Shown here: in pieces, positions 61,896 through 64,000 of the stretch | Numbering within the stretch: position 1 is the stretch's first letter | Layout of the letters: each line of letters opens with the position of its first letter | NCBI RefSeq assembly: GCF_001431665.1 | Contig: NZ_LLXV01000033.1 | Span: 1 to 64,000, forward strand | DNA: 64,000 nucleotides | From: Stenotrophomonas beteli | GTDB lineage: Bacteria; Pseudomonadota; Gammaproteobacteria; Xanthomonadales; Xanthomonadaceae | Direction: 5' to 3' | Position numbers and translations under genes: made by a program | Notes under the pieces: model-generated | The model's input: the letters and a program-made list of their open reading frames with translations, nothing else | What the model was told of the DNA's origin: nothing | Database searches by the model: none

Positions 61896-62783
61896 TTACC
61901 CCAGCGCGCGGGCCTTCAGTTCACCCTGTTCGTGCAGGGTCACGAAACGTCCCTTGTCATCCCTGCCCAGTTGCGCCAACGCCACCTGCGGGTCGTGGGT
62001 GAAGAACAACCGCACGTTGCGCGCCAGCTTGTCTTCCAGGAACTGCCGCTTCTCGTCGATCAGCAGTTCGGCGTTGCGGTCGTAGCCCATGGTGATCGGT
62101 ACGTGCACCCATGAGCGGCCGGGGATCAGGTCGGCGCAGAACACCACCCCGCCGTGCGCATCTTCGCCGGCGTGCGCGTGGCCGACGATCTCGGCCAGCA
62201 TCAACCCCGGCGTGTGGCCATCGCTGTAGCTGAAGCGAACGCTGCGGCCGAGCGCCTTCGAGTACTCCCCCTCCACTACTTCCAAGCGGCCACTGGCCTG
62301 CAGCAGGCCGGGCAGCTCAGGAATGAAACTGGCCCGGTCGCGCGGATGCGGCTGCACGGCGCGCTGCCAATGCTGCGCACCGACCACATAAGTCGCATTG
62401 GGGAACAGCAGTTCCGGCTCACGCCCTTCGCTCCATGCCGCCAGCAGGCCACCGGCATGATCGAAGTGCAGGTGGCTGAGCACCACCACGTCGATATCCT
62501 CGTGCTCGAAGCCGGCTTCGCGCAGAGAATCGATCAGCACGTGCTGGCTTTCCTGCACGCCGTAGCGCTCGCGCATGCGCGGATCGAAGAACGCGCCGAT
62601 ACCGGTTTCAAACAGCACGGTCCTGCCTTCCAGCGGGCTGGCAAGCAGCGCACGGCAGGCCAGCTCGATGCGATTGAGCTCGTCCGGTGCCGCCCATTTT
62701 TCCCATAACGCGCGCGGCGCGTTGCCGAACATCGCGCCGCCATCGAGACGCTGCGAGTTTCCACGAATAGACCAGAGTTTCAT
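61896..62783 (-). CDS. Metallo-beta-lactamase-fold hydrolase
   Basis: 295 residues with the HxHxDH zinc motif in [16 protein letters not shown], a downstream GHTPG and TMGYDRN, and a final ITHDP-like FFTHDPQVA. This matches the quorum-quenching-lactonase/glyoxalase-II-like superfamily but not a specific group. No signal peptide. Substrate unknown; lactonase is one option. Confidence 0.85.
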   Translation of the reverse strand: MKLWSIRGNSQRLDGGAMFGNAPRALWEKWAAPDELNRIELACRALLASPLEGRTVLFETGIGAFFDPRMRERYGVQESQHVLIDSLREAGFEHEDIDVVVLSHLHFDHAGGLLAAWSEGREPELLFPNATYVVGAQHWQRAVQPHPRDRASFIPELPGLLQASGRLEVVEGEYSKALGRSVRFSYSDGHTPGLMLAEIVGHAHAGEDAHGGVVFCADLIPGRSWVHVPITMGYDRNAELLIDEKRQFLEDKLARNVRLFFTHDPQVALAQLGRDDKGRFVTLHEQGELKARALG

Positions 62784-62833
62784 GTGTCGATTATCGGCGC
62801 CGGCCCGTTAAATAATCGCTAGACGGCAACAGA

Positions 62834-62860
62834 AAACCCCGCCGGCAAAGGCGGGGTTTC
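62834..62860 (-). terminator. Terminator of ggt
   Basis: AAACCCCGCC and GGCGGGGTTT stem with loop GGCAAA; on the minus strand TTTT follows. A REP-like TGCCGGCCAGCAGCCGGCA (62875-62893) lies between it and the ggt stop. Confidence 0.75.
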
Positions 62861-62901
62861 AGTATCAACCGGATTGCCGGCCAGCAGCCGGCACGGCCGG
62901 A

Positions 62902-64000
62902 TCAGCGTGCCGGCACAACCTGGGCGCTGCCCACCGGGTTGCGCGGGTCGCTGCCGCCGAACAGCCGGTTCGCCTTGCGATCCCATTCCACGGTCTGCAG
63001 GTTGCCCCACACATGGCTGGAACCGCGGCCGCCCGCGGCCACGTTGCCGGGCAGGTCGATCCTGTGGCCCATCGCCTGCAGCTGCTTCACCGTCGCCGCG
63101 TCGAACGCATCGTCCTCGGCTTCGATCAGGTCCGGCAGCCACTGGTGGTGGTAGCGCGGCAGCGCGGCAACCTGCTGCGCATCCAGTCCGTCGTCGTAGC
63201 CGAGGATGCCCAGCAGCACCATGGTGATGATGCGGCTGCCACCCGGGGTGCCCAGCACCACCACCTTGTCGGCGTTCTCCATGAAGGTCGGCGTCATCGA
63301 GCTGAGCATGCGCTTGCCCGCCTTCGGCGCATTGGCTTCATAGCCCATCACGCCGAACGCATTGGGCGTGCCCGGCTTCAGCGCGAAGTCGTCCATCTCG
63401 TTGTTCAGCAGCACGCCGGTGCCCTTGGGAATCAGCCCCGAGCCGTACAGCAGGTTGACGGTCTGGGTGGCGCCGACGCGGTTACCGTCGCGGTCGATGA
63501 TCGAGAAATGCGTGGTCTCGTCGTCTTCCAGCGGCGTCGGGTTGCCCGACAGCAGGTCGCTGGGCGTGGCCTTCTCCGGATGGATGGTCGCGCGCAGGCC
63601 CTGTGCGTAGTCCTTGCTGGTCAACACCTTCTGCGGGATCTGCACGAAGTCCGGATCGCCGAGGAAGAACGTACGGTCGCGGTAGGCGCGGCGCATCGAT
63701 TCCACCACCAGGTGGGTGCGGTGCGCCGGGTCCATCTGCTTGATGTCCCAGCCCTCCAGGATCTGCAGCATGCTGGCCAGCGCGATGCCACCGGACGACG
63801 GCGGCGGCGCGGTGGTGATCTTCCAGCCGTTGTAGTGGAACACGATCGGCTCGCGCTGCTTGACCCGGTAACCGGCCAGTTCCTCGGCCGTCCACTTGCC
63901 ACCCGCCTGCTTCACACCGTCCAGCAGCAGTTTGCCGGTCTGGCCCTTGTAGAAGCCGTCGAAGCCGCCGGTGGCCAGGCGCTCCAGCGTCTGCGCCAGT
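62902..64000 (-). CDS. ggt: Gamma-glutamyltranspeptidase, 3' part
   Basis: The last 365 or so residues of an N-terminal-nucleophile hydrolase that cleaves glutathione; the 5' part is beyond the window. The autoprocessing site with nucleophilic Thr is in DDETTHFSIIDRDGN (near 63505). The small subunit has the usual VNLLYGSGL, NNEMDDF, SSMTPT and GTPGGSRI motifs. The frame is open to the window edge (LAQTLERLATGGFDGFYKGQ). Probably periplasmic. Confidence 0.93.
   Translation of the reverse strand, partial: LAQTLERLATGGFDGFYKGQTGKLLLDGVKQAGGKWTAEELAGYRVKQREPIVFHYNGWKITTAPPPSSGGIALASMLQILEGWDIKQMDPAHRTHLVVESMRRAYRDRTFFLGDPDFVQIPQKVLTSKDYAQGLRATIHPEKATPSDLLSGNPTPLEDDETTHFSIIDRDGNRVGATQTVNLLYGSGLIPKGTGVLLNNEMDDFALKPGTPNAFGVMGYEANAPKAGKRMLSSMTPTFMENADKVVVLGTPGGSRIITMVLLGILGYDDGLDAQQVAALPRYHHQWLPDLIEAEDDAFDAATVKQLQAMGHRIDLPGNVAAGGRGSSHVWGNLQTVEWDRKANRLFGGSDPRNPVGSAQVVPAR

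Noticed and set aside
1-64000. CRISPR arrays, complete insertion sequences, prophage or rRNA genes
   Set aside because: No evenly spaced direct repeats, transposase, phage structural genes or rRNA sequence were seen; the repeats present are palindromic SMAG/REP-like units.

Overview
The window is chromosomal DNA from a Stenotrophomonas maltophilia-complex bacterium (Xanthomonadaceae). It has very high GC with strong GC3 bias. Many intergenic gaps carry GTAG-headed stem-loop repeats of the kind called SMAG in S. maltophilia. The tmRNA encodes the tag ANDDNYALAA, and there is a full smeU1-V-W-U2-X/smeRv efflux locus. Gene order in the core blocks (lptG-lptF-pepA-holC-valS, pssA-holD-rimI, hrcA-grpE-dnaK-dnaJ, fur-bamE-rnfH-ratA-smpB-ssrA) matches gammaproteobacteria.

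Regions. 1-5 kb: secreted GH18 chitinase, DsbC-like lipoprotein, XerD, RDD membrane protein. 5-13.2 kb: LptG/LptF facing PepA-HolC-ValS, then an EamA transporter. 13.2-18 kb: RimI, a probable HolD, PssA, a DUF4124 protein, a 509-bp gap packed with palindromic elements, and an MFS exporter opposite an AraC regulator. 18-25 kb: the heat-shock operon and recN. 25-30.2 kb: LysR/SGNH hydrolase pair, Fur, BamE, RnfH, RatA, SmpB. 30.4-33.6 kb: tmRNA followed by a decayed 2.8-kb island with integrase and DNA-methyltransferase wrecks, two small secreted proteins and a 14-bp copy of the ssrA 3' end at the far side. 33.7-37.4 kb: small lipoprotein, a low-GC periplasmic protein and a large lipase-like lipoprotein.

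37.5-40.3 kb: the most novel part. A cytochrome P450 with an atypical I-helix is preceded by an uncalled 32-residue peptide gene with a strong ribosome site and a Trp-rich tail (SVWTVWQIWVEF); a hairpin lies between them. This is the layout of P450-modified RiPP (cyclophane/biaryl peptide) loci. A broken copy of the same P450 lies beyond hchA. 40.5-51.8 kb: exo/endonuclease-phosphatase, small membrane protein, the SmeVWX multidrug efflux operon and SmeRv, OmpA-like lipoprotein. 51.8-54 kb: photolyase and a SUKH protein. 54-59.6 kb: a four-gene operon for organic phosphate capture (TonB receptor, phytase-like lipoprotein, metallophosphoesterase, exported pyrophosphatase). 59.8-64 kb: upp, an ArsR/AHSA1 pair, a PsiF protein, a metallo-beta-lactamase-fold hydrolase and the 3' part of ggt, which runs off the window.

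All calls come from reading the sequence and family knowledge; no database search was run.
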